Below the pieces are notes generated by a model. It ran no database searches. It saw nothing but the letters and a program-made list of their open reading frames with translations, and had not been told where the DNA came from. Shown here piece by piece: positions 47,907 to 62,200 of a stretch of 64,000 bases of DNA. Positions within the stretch are counted from its first letter, which is position 1; each line of letters starts with the position of its first letter. The position numbers and the translations under genes were made by a program. Source of the DNA: Voacanga thouarsii (lineage: Eukaryota; Streptophyta; Magnoliopsida; Gentianales; Apocynaceae); contig JANUWF010001189.1 in the NCBI GenBank assembly GCA_026120185.1, positions 23,043 through 87,042 of the forward strand, in the 5' to 3' direction.

Positions 47907-50474
47907 GATCCGATCAGTTAGATTTATTTAAATTGATAATAAAAGTGTTATAACTAGGTTTGAAGATAATATGATATATTTTGGCATGCAATCCAACAAA
48001 TATCAACAAAAATACCGAAAGCCTAAGGCATTTACAAATATAGGCACTTTCAATTAATGATCCGACCGTTATATTTGTTCAATTTTCTATGAAAAGAGTT
48101 ATGACCAAATTTGAAAATAATCGGATATATTTTGGCATTCAATCCTACAAATGACTACAAAAAGACCGAAAACCTAAGTCATTTACAAAGCTAGACACTT
48201 TCAATTAATGATCCGACCATTAGATTTGTTTAAATTGCTAATAAAAGTGTTATGACTGAATTTGAAGATAATCGGATATATTTTGGCATGCAATCCAACA
48301 AATGACTACAAAAAGACCGAAAACCTAAGGCATTTACAAATATAGGCGCTTTCAATTAATGATCCGATCGTTAGATTTGTTTAAATTGATAATAAAAGTG
48401 TTATGACTAGATTTGAAGATAATCGGATATATTTTGGCATGCAATCCAACAAATATCTACAAAAATACCGAAAACCTAAGGCATTTACAAAGATAGGCAC
48501 TTTCAATTAATGATCCGACCGTTAGATTTGTTTAAATTGTTAATAAAAGTGTTATGACTAAATTTGAAGATAATCGGATATATTTTGGCATGCAATCCAA
48601 CAAATATCAACAAAAATACCGAAAACCTAAGGCATTTACAAATATAGGAACTTTCAATTAATGATCCGACCGTTAGATTTGTTCAAATTTCTAAGAACAG
48701 TGTTATGACCAAATTTGAAGATAATCAGACATATTTTGGCATGCAATCCAACAAATATAAACAAATATACCGAAAACCTAAGGCATTTACAAATAGGCAC
48801 TTTCAATTAATGATCCGACCGTTAGATTTGTTTAAATTTCTAAGAAAAGTGTTATGACCAAATTTGAAGATAATCGGACATATTTTGGCATGCAATCCAA
48901 CAAATGACTACAAAAAGACCGAAAACCTAAGGCATTTACAAAGATAGGCACTTTCAATTAATGATCCGATCAGTTAGATTTATTTAAATTGATAATAAAA
49001 GTGTTATAACTAGGTTTGAAGATAATATGATATATTTTGGCATGCAATCCAACAAATATCAACAAAAATACCGAAAGCCTAAGGCATTTACAAATATAGG
49101 CACTTTCAATTAATGATCCGACCGTTATATTTGTTCAATTTTCTATGAAAAGAGTTATGACCAAATTTGAAAATAATCGGATATATTTTGGCATTCAATC
49201 CTACAAATGACTACAAAAAGACCGAAAACCTAAGGCATTTACAAAGCTAGGCACTTTCAATTAATGATCCGACCATTAGATTTGTTTAAATTGCTAATAA
49301 AAGTGTTATGACTGAATTTGAAGATAATCGGATATATTTTGGCATGCAATCCAACAAATGACTACAAAAAGACCGAAAACCTAAGGCATTTACAAATATA
49401 GGCGCTTTCAATTAATGATCCGATCGTTAGATTTGTTTAAATTGATAATAAAAGTGTTATGACTAGATTTGAAGATAATCGGATATATTTTGGCATGCAA
49501 TCCAACAAATATCTACAAAAATACCGAAAACCTAAGGCATTTACAAAGATAGGTACTTTCAATTAATGATCCTACCGTTAGATTTGTTTAAATTGTTAAT
49601 AAAAGTGTTATGACTAAATTTGAAGATAATCGGATATATTTTGGCATGCAATCCAACAAATATCAACAAAAATACCGAAAACCTAAGGCATTTACAAATA
49701 TAGGAACTTTCAATTAATGATCCGACCGTTAGATTTGTTTAAATTGCTAAGAACAGTGTTATTACCAAATTTGAAGATAATCGGATATATTTTGGCATGC
49801 AATCCAACAAATATAAACAAATATACCGAAAACCTAAGGCATTTACAAAGATAGGCACTTTCAATTAATGATCCGACTCGTTAGATTTGTTTAAATTTCT
49901 AAGAAAAGTGTTATGACCAAATTTGAAGATAGTCGGATATATTTTGGCATGCAATCCAACAAATGACTACAAAAAGACCGAAAACCTAAGGCATTTACAA
50001 AGATAGGCACTTTCAATTAATGATCTGACTGTTAGATTTATTTAAATTGATAATAAAAGTGTTATAACTAGGTTTGAAGATAATATGATATATTTTGGCA
50101 TGCAATCCAACAAATATCAACAAAAATACCGAAAGCCTAAGGCATTTACAAATATAGGCACTTTCAATTAATGATCCGACCGTTATATTTGTTCAATTTT
50201 CTATGAAAAGAGTTATGACCAAATTTGAAAATAATCGGATATATTTTGGCATTCAATCCTACAAATGACTACAAAAAGACCGAAAACCTAAGGCATTTAC
50301 AAAGCTAGGCACTTTCAATTAATGATCCGACCATTAGATTTGTTTAAATTGCTAATAAAAGTGTTATGACTGAATTTGAAGATAATCGGATATATTTTGG
50401 CATGCAATCCAACAAATGACTACAAAAAGACCGAAAACCTAAGGCATTTACAAATATAGGCGCTTTCAATTAAT
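47907..50474. repeat. Second HOR family: tandem 7-mer M-N-O-P-Q-R-L/S (1056, 1059 bp and a partial copy)
   Basis: M starts at 47907, 48963 and 50022, giving periods of 1056 and 1059 bp. Each full unit is M-N-O-P-Q-R plus a seventh monomer with TTCTAAGAAAAGTG and AAATGACTACAAAAAGACC, resembling L or S without their private bases. The third copy continues as M-N-O and then becomes consensus-like at 50475. First- and second-unit M share GATCCGATCAG, while the third has GATCTGACTG. The first N has CTAAGTCATTTAC and CTAGACAC; the second and third have the usual form. Confidence 0.87.
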
Positions 50475-51836
50475 GATCCGATCGTTAGATTTGTTTAAAT
50501 TGATAATAAAAGTGTTATGACTAAATTTGAAGATAATCGGATATATTTTGGCATGCAATCCAACAAATGATCTACAAAAATACCGAAAACCTAAGGCATT
50601 TACAAAGATAGGCACTTTCAATTAATGATCCGATCGTTAGATTTGTTTAAATTGATAATAAAAGTGTTATGACTAAATTTGAAGATAATCGGATATATTT
50701 TGGCATGCAATCCAACAAATATCAACAAAAATACCGAAAACCTAAGGCATTTACAAAGATAGGCACTTTCAATTAATGATCCGACCGTTAGATTTGTTTA
50801 AATTGTTAATAAAAGTGTTATGACTAAATTTGAAGATAATCGGATATATTTTGGCATGCAATCCAACAAATATCAACAAAAATACCGAAAACCTAAGGCA
50901 TTTACAAAGATAGGAACTTTCAATTAATGATCCGATCAGTTAGATTTGTTCAAATTGCTAATAAAAGTGTTATGACCAAATTTGAAGATAATCGGATATA
51001 TTTTGGCATGCAATCCAACAAATATCAACAAAAATACCGAAAACCTAAGGCATTTACAAATATAGGCACTTTCAATTAATGATCCGACCGTTAGATTTGT
51101 TTAAATTTCTAAGAAAAGTGTTATGACCAAATTTGAAGATAATCGGATATATTTTGGCATGCAATCCAACAAATGACTACAAAAAGACCGAAAACCTAAG
51201 GCATTTACAAAGATAGGCACTTTCAATTAATGATCCGATCGTTAGATTTGTTTAAATTGATAATAAAAGTGTTATGACTAGATTTGAAGATAATCGGATA
51301 TATTTTGGCATGCAATCCAACAAATATCTACAAAAATACCGAAAACCTAAGGCATTTACAAAGATAGGTACTTTCAATTAATGATCCTACCGTTAGATTT
51401 GTTTAAATTGTTAATAAAAGTGTTATGACTAAATTTGAAGATAATCGGATATATTTTGGCATGCAATCCAACAAATATCAACAAAAATACCGAAAACCTA
51501 AGGCATTTACAAAGATAGGACTTTCAATTAATGATCCGACCGTTAGATTTGTTCAAATTTCTAATAACAAGTGTTATGACCAAATTTGAAGATAATCGGA
51601 TATATTTTGGCATGCAATCCAACAAATATCAACAAAAAGACCGAAAACCTAAGGCATTTACAAAGATAGGCACTTTCAATTAATGATCCGACCGTTAGAT
51701 TTGTTTAAATTTCTAATGAAAAGTGTTATGACCAAATTTGAAGATAATCGGATATATTTTGGCATGCAATCCAACAAATGACTACAAAATGACCGAAAAC
51801 CTAAGACATTTACAAAGATAGGCACTTTCAATTAAT
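50475..51836. repeat. Near-consensus monomer block 9
   Basis: Nine monomers. Echoes of P, Q, C and D remain (ATAGGTACTTTC near 51366, TAATAACAAGTG near 51562, AAATGACTACAAAATGACC near 51775). One copy has lost a base in its tail (GATAGGACTTTC near 51515). No gene or other element is visible. Confidence 0.72.
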
Positions 51837-52442
51837 GATCCAATCGTTAGATTTGTTTAAATTGATAATAAAAGTGTTATGACTAGATTTGAAGATAATA
51901 GGATATATTTTGGCATGCAATCCAACAAATATCTACAAAAATATCGAAAACCTAAGACATTTACAAGGATATGCACTTTCAATAAATGATCCTTCCGTTA
52001 GATTTATTTAAATTGCTAACAAAAGTGTTATGACTAAATTTGAAAATAATCGGATATATTTTGACAAGCAATACAACAAATATCAACAAAAATACCGAAA
52101 ATCTAAGGCATTTACAAAGATAGGATCCTTGAATTAATGATTCGATCAGTTAGATTTGTTCAAATTTCTAGTAACAAGTGTTATGACCAAATTCGAAGAT
52201 AATCGGATATATTTTGGCATGCAATCCAACATATATCAACAAAAAAACCGCAAACCTAAGGCATTAATAAAGATAGGCACTTTCAATTAATGATCTGATC
52301 GTTAAATTTGTTTAAATTGATAATAAAAGTGTTATGACTAGATTTGAAGATAATCGGACATATTTTGGCATGCAATCCAACAAATATCAACAAAAATACC
52401 GAAAGCCTAAGGCATTTACAAAGATAGGCACTTTCAATTAAT
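51837..52442. repeat. E-F-G-A2 run
   Basis: Four monomers with full type signatures: E (GATCCAATCG, ATAATAGGATAT), F (GGATCCTTGAATTAAT, GACAAGCAATAC), G (GATTCGATCAG, CAACATATATC, GGCATTAATAAAG) and A2 (GATCTGATCG, TCGGACATATT). CCGAAAGCC in A2 is otherwise an M feature. H is expected next, but a consensus-like monomer with TTGTCTATGAAAAG follows. Confidence 0.82.
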
Positions 52443-54560
52443 GATCCGATCGTTAGATTTGTTTAAATTGTCTATGAAAAGTGTTATGACCAAATTTGAA
52501 GATAATCGGATATATTTTGGCATGCAATCCAACAAATGACTACAAAAAGACCGAAAACCTAAGGCATTTACAAAGATAGGCACTTTCAATTAATGATCCG
52601 ATCGTTAGATTTGTTTAAATTGCTAATAAAAGTGTTATGACTAAATTTGAAGATAATCGGATATATTTTGGCATGCAATCCAACAAATATCTACAAAAAT
52701 ACCGAAAACCTAAGGCATTTACAAATATAGGCGCTTTCAATTAATGATCCGATCGTTAGATTTGTTTAAATTGTTAATAAAAGTGTTATGACTAAATTTG
52801 AAGATAATCGAAAATATTTTGGCATGCAATCCAACAAATATCAACAAAAATACCGAAAACCTAAGGCATTTACAAAGATAGGCACTTTCAATTAATGATC
52901 CGACCGTTAGATTTGTTCAAATTTCTAATGAAAAGTGTTATGACCAAATTTGAAGATAATCGGATATATTTTGGCATGCAATCCAACAAATGATCAACAA
53001 AAATACCGAAAACCTAAGGCATTTACAAAGATAGGCACTTTCAATTAATGATCCGACCGTTAGATTTGTTTAAATTGCTAATAAAAGTGTTATGACTAAA
53101 TTTGAAGATAATCGGATATATTTTGGCATGCAATCCAACAAATGACTACAAAAAGACCGAAAACCTAAGGCATTTACAAAGATAGGCACTTTCAATTAAT
53201 GATCCGATCGTTAGATTTGTTTAAATTGATAATAAAAGTGTTATGACTAGATTTGAAGATAATCGGATATATTTTGGCATGCAATCCAACAAATATCAAC
53301 AAAAATACCGAAAACCTAAGGCATTTACAAAGATAGGCACTTTCAATTAATGATCCTACCGTTAGATTTGTTTAAATTGTTAATAAAAGTGTTATGACTA
53401 AATTTGAAGATAATCGGATATATTTTGGCATGCAATCCAACAAATATCAACAAAAATACCGAAAACCTAAGGCATTTACAAAGATAGGCACTTTCAATTA
53501 ATGATCCGATCGTTAGATTTGTTCAAATTTCTAATAAAAGTGTTATGACCAAATTTGAAGATAATCGGATATATTTTGGCATGCAATCCAACAAATATCA
53601 ACAAAAATACCGAAAACCTAAGGCATTTACAAAGATAGGCACTTTCAATTAATGATCCGACCGTTAGATTTGTTTAAATTTCTAGGAAAAGTGTTATGAC
53701 CAAATTTGAAGATAATCGGATATATTTTGGCATGCAATCCAACAAATGACTACAAAAAGACCGAAAACCTAAGGCATTTACAAAGATAGGCACTTTCAAT
53801 TAATGATCCGATCGTTAGATTTGTTTAAATTGATAATAAAAGTGTTATGACTAGATTTGAAGATAATCGGATATATTTTGGCATGCAATCCAACAAATAT
53901 CTACAAAAATACCGAAAACCTAAGGCATTTACAAAGATATGCACTTTCAATTAATGATCCTACCGTTAGATTTGTTTAAATTGCTAATAAAAGTGTTATG
54001 ACTAAATTTGAAAATAATCGGATATATTTTGGCATGCAATCCAACAAATATCAACAAAAATACCGAAAACCTAAGGCATTTACAAAGATAGGAACCTTCA
54101 ATTAATGATCCGACCGTTAGATTTGTTCAAATTTCTAATAACAAGTGTTATGACCAAATTTGAAGATAATCGGATATATTTTGGCATGCAATCCAACAAA
54201 TATCAACAAAAATACCGAAAACCTAAGGCATTTACAAAGATAGGCACTTTCAATTAATGATCTGATCGTTAGATTTGTTTAAATTGATAATAAAAGTGTT
54301 ATGACTAGATTTGAAGATAATCGGACATATTTTGGCATGCAATCCAACAAATATCAACAAAAATACCGAAAACCTAAGGCATTTACAAAGATAGGCACTT
54401 TCAATTAATGATCCGATCGTTAGATTTGTTTAAATTGATAATAAAAGTGTTATGACTAAATTTGAAGATAATCGGATATATTTTGGCATGCAATCCAACA
54501 AATATCAACAAAAATACCGAAAACCTAAGGCATTTACAAGGATAGGCACTTTCAATTAAT
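52443..54560. repeat. Near-consensus monomer block 10
   Basis: Fourteen monomers, mostly consensus, with traces of Q (TCGAAAATATTTTGG near 52807), E/F (ATTTGAAAATAATCGG near 54005) and A2 (TCGGACATATT near 54318). Length variants include TTGTCTATGAAAAG (near 52468), CTAATGAAAAG (near 52925), ATGATCAAC (near 52988) and TAATAACAAGTG (near 54134). No gene or other element is visible. Confidence 0.72.
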
Positions 54561-56825
54561 GATCTTACCGTTAGATTTGTTTGAATTGTTAATAAAAGTG
54601 TTATGACTAAATTTGAAGATAATCGGATATATTTTGGCATGCAATTCAACAAATATTAACAAAAATACCGAAAACCTAAGGCATTTACAAAGATATGACT
54701 TGAATTAATGATCCGATCGTTAGATTTGTTCAAATTTCTAGTAACAAGTGTTATGACCAAATTTGAAGATAATCAGATATATTTTGGCATGCAATCCAAC
54801 AAATATCAACAAAAAGACCGAAAACCTAAGGAATTTACAAAGATAGGCACTTTCAATTAAAGATCCGACCGTTAGATTTGTTTAAATTTCTAGGAAAAGT
54901 GTTATCGCCAAATTTGAAGATAGTCGGATATATTTTGGCATGCAATCCAACAAATGACTACAAAATGACCGAAAATCGAAGACATTTACAAAGATAGGCA
55001 CTTTCAATTAATGATCCAATCGTTAGATTTGTTTAAATTGATAATAAAAGTGTTATGACTAGATTTGAAGATAATCGGACATATTTTGGCATGCAATCCA
55101 ACAAATATCAACAAAAATACCGAAAACCTAAGGCATTTACAAAGATAGGCACTTTCAATTAATGATCCAATCGTTAGATTTGTTTGAATTGTTAGGAAAA
55201 GTGCTATAACCAAATTTGAAGATAATCGAATTTATTATGACATGCAATCCAACAAATATCAACAAAAAGACCGAAAACCATAGGCATTTACAAAGATAGG
55301 AACTTTGAATTAATGAACCGATCGTTAGGTTTGTTTAAATTGCCAATAAAAGTCTTATGACCAAATTTGAAGATAATCGGATATATTTTGGCATGCAATC
55401 CAACAAATATCAACAAAAAGACCGAAAACCAAAGGCATTTACAAAGTTAGGCACTTTCAATTAATGATCATATCGTTAGATTTGTTTGAATTGCTAATAA
55501 AAGTGTTATGACTAAATTTGAAGATAATCGAATATATTTTGGCATGCAATGCAACAAATGTCCACAAAAAGAACGAAAACCTAAGGCATTTACAAAGATA
55601 GGAATTTTGAATTATTGATCCGACCGTTAGATTTGTTTGAATTGCTAATAAAAGTGTTATGACTAAATTTGAAGATAATCAGATACATTTTGGCATGCAA
55701 TCCAACAAATATAAAAAAAAAAGACCGAAAAACTATGGCATTTACAAAGATAGGCACTTTCAATAAATGATCCGACCGTTAGATTTGTTTAAATTTCTAA
55801 GAAAAGCGTTATGACCAAATTTGAATATAGTCGGATATATTTTGGTATGGAATCCAACAAATGACTACAAAAAGATCGAAAACCTAAGGCATTTACAAAG
55901 ATAGGCACTTTCAATTAATGATCTGACAGTTAGATTTATTTAAATTGATAATAAAAGTGTTATAACTAGGTTTGAAGATAATATGATATATTTTGGCATG
56001 CAATCCAACAAATATCAACAAAAATACCGAAAGCCTAAGGCATTTACAAATATAGGCACTTTCAATTAATGATCCGACCGTTATATTTGTTCAATTTTCT
56101 ATGAAAAGAGTTATGACCAAATTTGAAAATAATCGGATATATTTTGGCATTCAATCCTACAAATGACTACAAAAAGACCGAAAACCTAAGGCATTTACAA
56201 AGCTAGGCACTTTCAATTAATGATCCGACCATTAGATTTGTTTAAATTGCTAATAAAAGTGTTATGACTGAATTTGAAGATAATCGGATATATTTTGGCA
56301 TGCAATCCAACAAATATCTACAAAAATACCGAAAACCTAAGGCATTTACAAAGATAGGCACTTTCAATTAATGATCCAATCGTTAGATTTGTTTGAATTG
56401 TTAGGAAAAGTGTTATAACCAAATTTGAAGATAATCGAATTTATTATGACATGCAATCCAACAAATATCAACAAAAAGTCCGAAAACCATAGGCATTTAC
56501 AAAGATAGAAACTTTGAATTAATGAACCGATCGTTAGGTTTGTTTAAATTGCTAATAAAAGTCTTATGACCAAATTTGAAGATAATCGGATATATTTTGG
56601 CATGCAATCCAACAAATATCTACAAAAATATCGAAAACCTAAGACATTTACAAGGATATGCACTTTCAATAAATGATCCTTCCGTTAGATTTATTTAAAT
56701 TGTTAATAAAAGTGTTATGACTAAATTTGAAGATAATCGGAAATATTTTGGCATGCTATCCAACAAATATCAACAAAAATACCGAAAACCTAAGGCATTT
56801 ACAAGGATTGGCACTTTCAATTAAT
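54561..56825. repeat. Run B-C-D-E/A2-H-I-J-K-L-M-N-O/P-H-I/E-F/Q/A1
   Basis: B (54561) is consensus-like with GATATGACTTGAATT. C (54710), D (54862), an E/A2 hybrid near 55013, H, I, J, K, L, M, N and O/P follow. H appears again (56373), then an I/E hybrid (56524) and a triple mosaic (56675). Both H copies have a private GAATTTATTATGACATG where other H copies have GGATTTATTTTGACATG, and both I copies have GTTAGGTTTG. They therefore share a recent common source about nine monomers apart. Confidence 0.83.
56675..56825 (+). repeat. Triple-mosaic monomer F/Q/A1
   Basis: Left third is F (GATCCTTCCG, TTAGATTTATTTAAATTG). Middle is Q (TTAATAAAAGTG, TCGGAAATATTTTGG). Right third is A1 (ATTTACAAGGATTGGCAC), and B follows at 56826. 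Length is 151 bp. Two exchanges within one monomer, or one crossover plus one conversion tract, are needed. GGCATGCTATCC in its middle otherwise appears in E' copies of the left-edge block. Confidence 0.84.
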
Positions 56826-59237
56826 GATCTTACCGTTAGATTTGTTTGAATTGTTAATAAAAGTGTTTTGACTAAATTTGTTTATAATCGGATATATTTT
56901 GGCACGTAATTCAACAAATATTAACAAAAATACCGAAACCTAAGGCATTTACAAAGATATGAGAATTAATGATCCGATCGTTAGATTTGTTCAAATTTCT
57001 AGTAACGAGTGTTATGACCAAATTTGAAGATAATCGGATATATTTTGGCATGCAATCCAACAAATATCAACAAAAAGACCGAAAACCTAAGGAATTTACA
57101 AAGATAGGCACTTTCAATTAAAGATCCGATCGTTAGATTTGTTTAAATTTCTAGGAAAAGTGTTATCGCCAAATTTGAAGATAGTCGGATATATTTTGGC
57201 ATGCAATCCAACAAATGACTACAAAATGACCGAAAATCGAAGACATTTACAAAGATAGGCACTTTCAATTAATGATCCAATCGTTAGATTTGTTTAAATT
57301 GATAATAAAAGTGTTATGACTAGATTTGAAGATAATCGGATATATTTTGGCATGCAATCCAACAAATATCTACAAAAATATCGAAAACCTAAGACATTTA
57401 CAAGGATATGCACTTTCAATAAATGATCCTTCCGTTAGATTTATTTAAATTGCTAACAAAAGTGTTATGACTAAATTTGAAAATAATCGGATATATTTTG
57501 ACAGGCAATACAACAAATATCAACAAAAATACCGAAAATCTAAGGCATTTACAAAGATAGGATCCTTGAATTAATGATTCGACCGTTAGATTTGTTCAAA
57601 TTTCTAGTAACAGTGTTATGACCAAATTCGAAGATAATCAGATATATTTTGGCATGCAATCCAACATATATCAACAAAAAAACCGCAAACCTAAGGCATT
57701 TATAAAGATAGGCACTTTCAATTAATGATCTGATCGTTAAATTTGTTTAAATTGATAATAAAAGTGTTATGACTAAATTTGAAGATAATCGAACATATTT
57801 TGGCATGCAATCCAACAAATGTCAACAAAAATACCGAAAACCAAAGGCATTTACAAAGATAGGCACTTTCAATTAATGATCCGATCGTTAGATTTGTTTG
57901 AATTGTTAGGAAAAGTGTTATAACCAAATTTGAAGATAATCGGATTTATTTTGACATGCAATCCAAAAAATATCAACAAAAAGACCGAAAACCATAGACA
58001 TTTACAAAGATAGGAACTTTGAATTAATGAACCGATCATCAGATTTGTTTAAATTGCTAATAAAAGTCTTATGACCAAATTTGAAGATAATCGGATATAT
58101 TTTGGCATGCAGTACAACAAATATCAACAAAAAGACCGAAAACCAAAGGCATTTACAAAGTTAGGCACTTTCAATTAATGATCATACCGTTAGATTTGTT
58201 TGAATTGCTAATAAAAGTGTTATGACTAAATTTGAAGATAATCGGATATATTTTGGCATGCAATGCAACAAATGTCCACAAAAAGAACGAAAACCTAAGG
58301 TATTTACAAAGAGAGGAATTTTGAATTATTGATCCGACCGTTAGATTTGTTTGAATTGCTAATAAAAGTGTTATGACTAAATTTGAAGATAATCAGATAC
58401 ATTTTGGCATGCAATCCAACAAATATAAAAAAAAAGACCGAAAAACTATGGCATTTACAAAGATAGGCACTTTCAATAAATGATCCGACCGTTAGATTTG
58501 TTTAAATTTCTAAGAAAAGCGTTATGACCAAATTTGAATATAGTCGGATATATTTTGGTATGGAATCCAACAAATGACTACAAAAAGATCGAAAACCTAA
58601 GGCATTTACAAAGATAGGCACTTTCAATTAATGATCCGACGAGTTAGATTTATTTAAATTGATAATAAAAGTGTTATAACTAGGTTTGAAGATAATATGA
58701 TATATTTTGGCATGCAATCCAACAAATATCAACAAAAATACCGAAAGCCTAAGGCATTTACAAATATAGGCACTTTCAATTAATGATCCGACCGTTATAT
58801 TTGTTCAATTTTCTATGAAAAGAGTTATGACCAAATTTGAAAATAATCGGATATATTTTGGCATTCAATCCTACAAATGACTACAAAAAGACCGAAAACC
58901 TAAGGCATTTACAAAGCTAGGCACTTTCAATTAATGATCCGACCATTAGATTTGTTTAAATTGCTAATAAAAGTGTTATGACTGAATTTGAAGATAATCG
59001 GATATATTTTGGCATGCAATCCAACAAATGACTACAAAAAGACCGAAAACCTAAGGCATTTACAAAGATAGGCACTTTCAATTAATGATCCGATCGTTAG
59101 ATTTGTTTAAATTGATAATAAAAGTGTTATGACTAGATTTGAAGATAATCGGATATATTTTGGCATGCAATCCAACAAATATCTACAAAAATACCGAAAA
59201 CCTAAGGCATTTACAAATATAGGAACCTTCAATTAAT
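56826..59237. repeat. Longest intact master-order run: B to P/Q, 16 monomers
   Basis: Starts: 56826 B, 56971 C, 57123 D, 57274 E, 57425 F, 57576 G, 57727 A2, 57878 H, 58029 I, 58180 J, 58331 K, 58482 L, 58633 M, 58785 N, 58936 O, 59087 P/Q. Every type shows its diagnostic bases, for example GGCACGTAATTC (B), TTATCGCC (D), GGATCCTTGAATTAAT (F), GGATTTATTTTGACATG (H), GTCCACAAAAAGAAC (J), GGTATGGAATCC (L) and GGCATTCAATCC (N). This is the best single witness of the 20-type order; only Q, R, S and A1 are missing. Confidence 0.9.
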
Positions 59238-62200
59238 GATCCGATCGTTAGAGTTGTTTAAATTGCTAGTAAAAGTGTTATGACCAAATTTGAAGATAAT
59301 CGGATATATTTTGGCATGCAATCCAACAAATATCAACAAAAATACCGAAAACCTAAGGCATTTACAAAGATAGGCACTTTCAATTAATGATCCGATCGTT
59401 AGATTTGTTTAAATTTCTAAGAAAAGTGTTATGACCAAATTTGAAGATAATCGGATATATTTTGGCATGCAATCCAACAAATGACTACAAAAAGACCGAA
59501 AACCTAAGGCATTTACAAAGATAGGCACTTTCAATTAATGATCCGACCGTTAGATTTGTTTAAATTGCTAATAAAAGTGTTATGACTAAATTTGAAGATA
59601 ATCGGATATATTTTGGCATGCAATCCAACAAATATCTACAAAAATACCGAAAACCTAAGGCATTTACAAAGATAGGCACTTTCAATTAATGATCCGATCG
59701 TTAGATTTGTTTAAATTGATAATAAAAGTGTTATGACTAAATTTGAAGATAATCGGATATATTTTGGCATGCAATCCAACAAATATCAACAAAAATACCG
59801 AAAACCTAAGGCATTTACAAAGATAGGCACTTTCAATTAATGATCCTATCGTTAGATTTGTTTAAATTGCTAATAAAAGTGTTATGACTAAATTTGAAGA
59901 TAATCGGATATATTTTGGCATGCAATCCAACAAATATCTACAAAAATACCGAAAACCTAAGGCATTTACAAAGATAGGAACCTTCAATTAATGATCCGAC
60001 CGTTAGATTTGTTTAAATTGCTAGAAAAAGTGTTATGACCAAATTTGAAGATAATCGGATATATTTTGGCATGCAATCCAACAAATATCATACAAAAATA
60101 CCGAAAACCTAAGGCATTTACAAAGATAGGCACTTTCAAATAATGATCCGACCGTTAGATTTGTTTAAATTTCTAGGAAAAGTGTTATCACCGAATTTGA
60201 AGATAGTCGGATATATTTTGGCATGCAATCCAACAAATGACTACAAAAAGACCGAAAACCAAAGGCATTTGCAAAGATAGGCACTTTCAATTAATGATCC
60301 GATCGTTAAATTTGTTTAAATTGATAATAAAAGTGTTATAACTAGATTTGAAGATAATCGGACATATTTTGGCATGCAATCCAACAAATATCAACAAAAA
60401 TACCGAAAACCTAAGGCATTTACAAGGATAAGCACTTTCAATTAATGATCTTACCGTTAGATTTGTTTGAATTGTTAATAAAAGTGTTTTGACTAAATTT
60501 GAATATAATCGGATATATTTTGGCATGCAATTCAACAAATATCAACAAAAATACCGAAACCTAAGGCATTTACAAAGATAGGAACTTTGAATTAATGATC
60601 CGACCGTTAGATTTGTTCAAATTTCTAGTAACAGTGTTATGACCAAATTTGAAGATAATCGGATATATTTTGGCATGCAATCCAACAAATATCAACAAAA
60701 AGACCGAAAACCTAAGGCATTTACAAAGATAGGCACTTTCAATTAATGATCCGATCGTTAGATTTGTTTAAATTTCTAGGAAAAGTGTTATCGACCAAAT
60801 TTGAAGATAGTCGGATATATTTTGGCATGCAATCCAACAAATGACTACAAAATGACCGAAAACCTAAGGCATTTACAAAGATAGGCACTTTCAATTAATG
60901 ATCCAATCGTTAGATTTGTTTAAATTGCTAATAAAAGTGTTATGACTAAATTTGAAGATAATCGGATATATTTTGGCATGCAATCCAACAAATATCTACA
61001 AAAATATCGAAAACCTAAGGCATTTACAAAGATAGGCACTTTCAATTAATGATCCGACCGTTAGATTTGTTTAAATTGCTAATAAAAGTGTTATGACTAA
61101 ATTTGAAGATAATCGGATATATTTTGGCATGCAATCCAACAAATATCTACAAAAATACCGAAAACCTAAGGCATTTACAAAGATAGGCACTTTCAATTAA
61201 TGATCCGATCGTTAGATTTGTTTAAATTTCTAATAAAAGTGTTATGACCAAATTTGAAGATAATCGGATATATTTTGGCATGCAATCCAACAAATATCAA
61301 CAAAAAGACCGAAAACCTAAGGCATTTACAAAGATAGGCACTTTCAATTAATGATCCGACCGTTAGATTTGTTTAAATTGCTAATAAAAGTGTTATGACC
61401 AAATTTGAAGATAATCGGATATATTTTGGCATGCAATCCAACAAATGATCTACAAAAAGACCGAAAACCTAAGGCATTTACAAAGATAGGCACTTTCAAT
61501 TAATGATCCGATCGTTAGATTTGTTTAAATTGCTAATAAAAGTGTTATGACTAAATTTGAAGATAATCGGATATATTTTGGCATGCAATCCAACAAATAT
61601 CTACAAAAATACCGAAAACCTAAGGCATTTACAAAGATAGGCACTTTCAATTAATGATCCGACCGTTAGATTTGTTTAAATTGCTAATAAAAGTGTTATG
61701 ACTAAATTTGAAGATAATCGGATATATTTTGGCATGCAATCCAACAAATATCAACAAAAAGACCGAAAACCTAAGGCATTTACAAAGATAGGCACTTTCA
61801 ATTAATGATCCGATCGTTAGATTTGTTTAAATTGCTAATAAAAGTGTTATGACTAAATTTGAAGATAATCGGATATATTTTGGCATGCAATCCAACAAAT
61901 ATCTACAAAAATACCGAAAACCTAAGGCATTTACAAAGATAGGCACTTTCAATTAATGATCCGACCGTTAGATTTGTTTAAATTGCTAATGAAAAGTGTT
62001 ATGACCAAATTTGAAGATAATCGGATATATTTTGGCATGCAATCCAACAAATGACTACAAAAAGACCGAAAACCTAAGGCATTTACAAAGATAGGCACTT
62101 TCAATTAATGATTCGTTCGTTAGATTTGTTTAAATTGATAATAAAAGTGTTATGACTAGATTTGAAGATAATCGGATATATTTTGGCATGCAATCCAACA

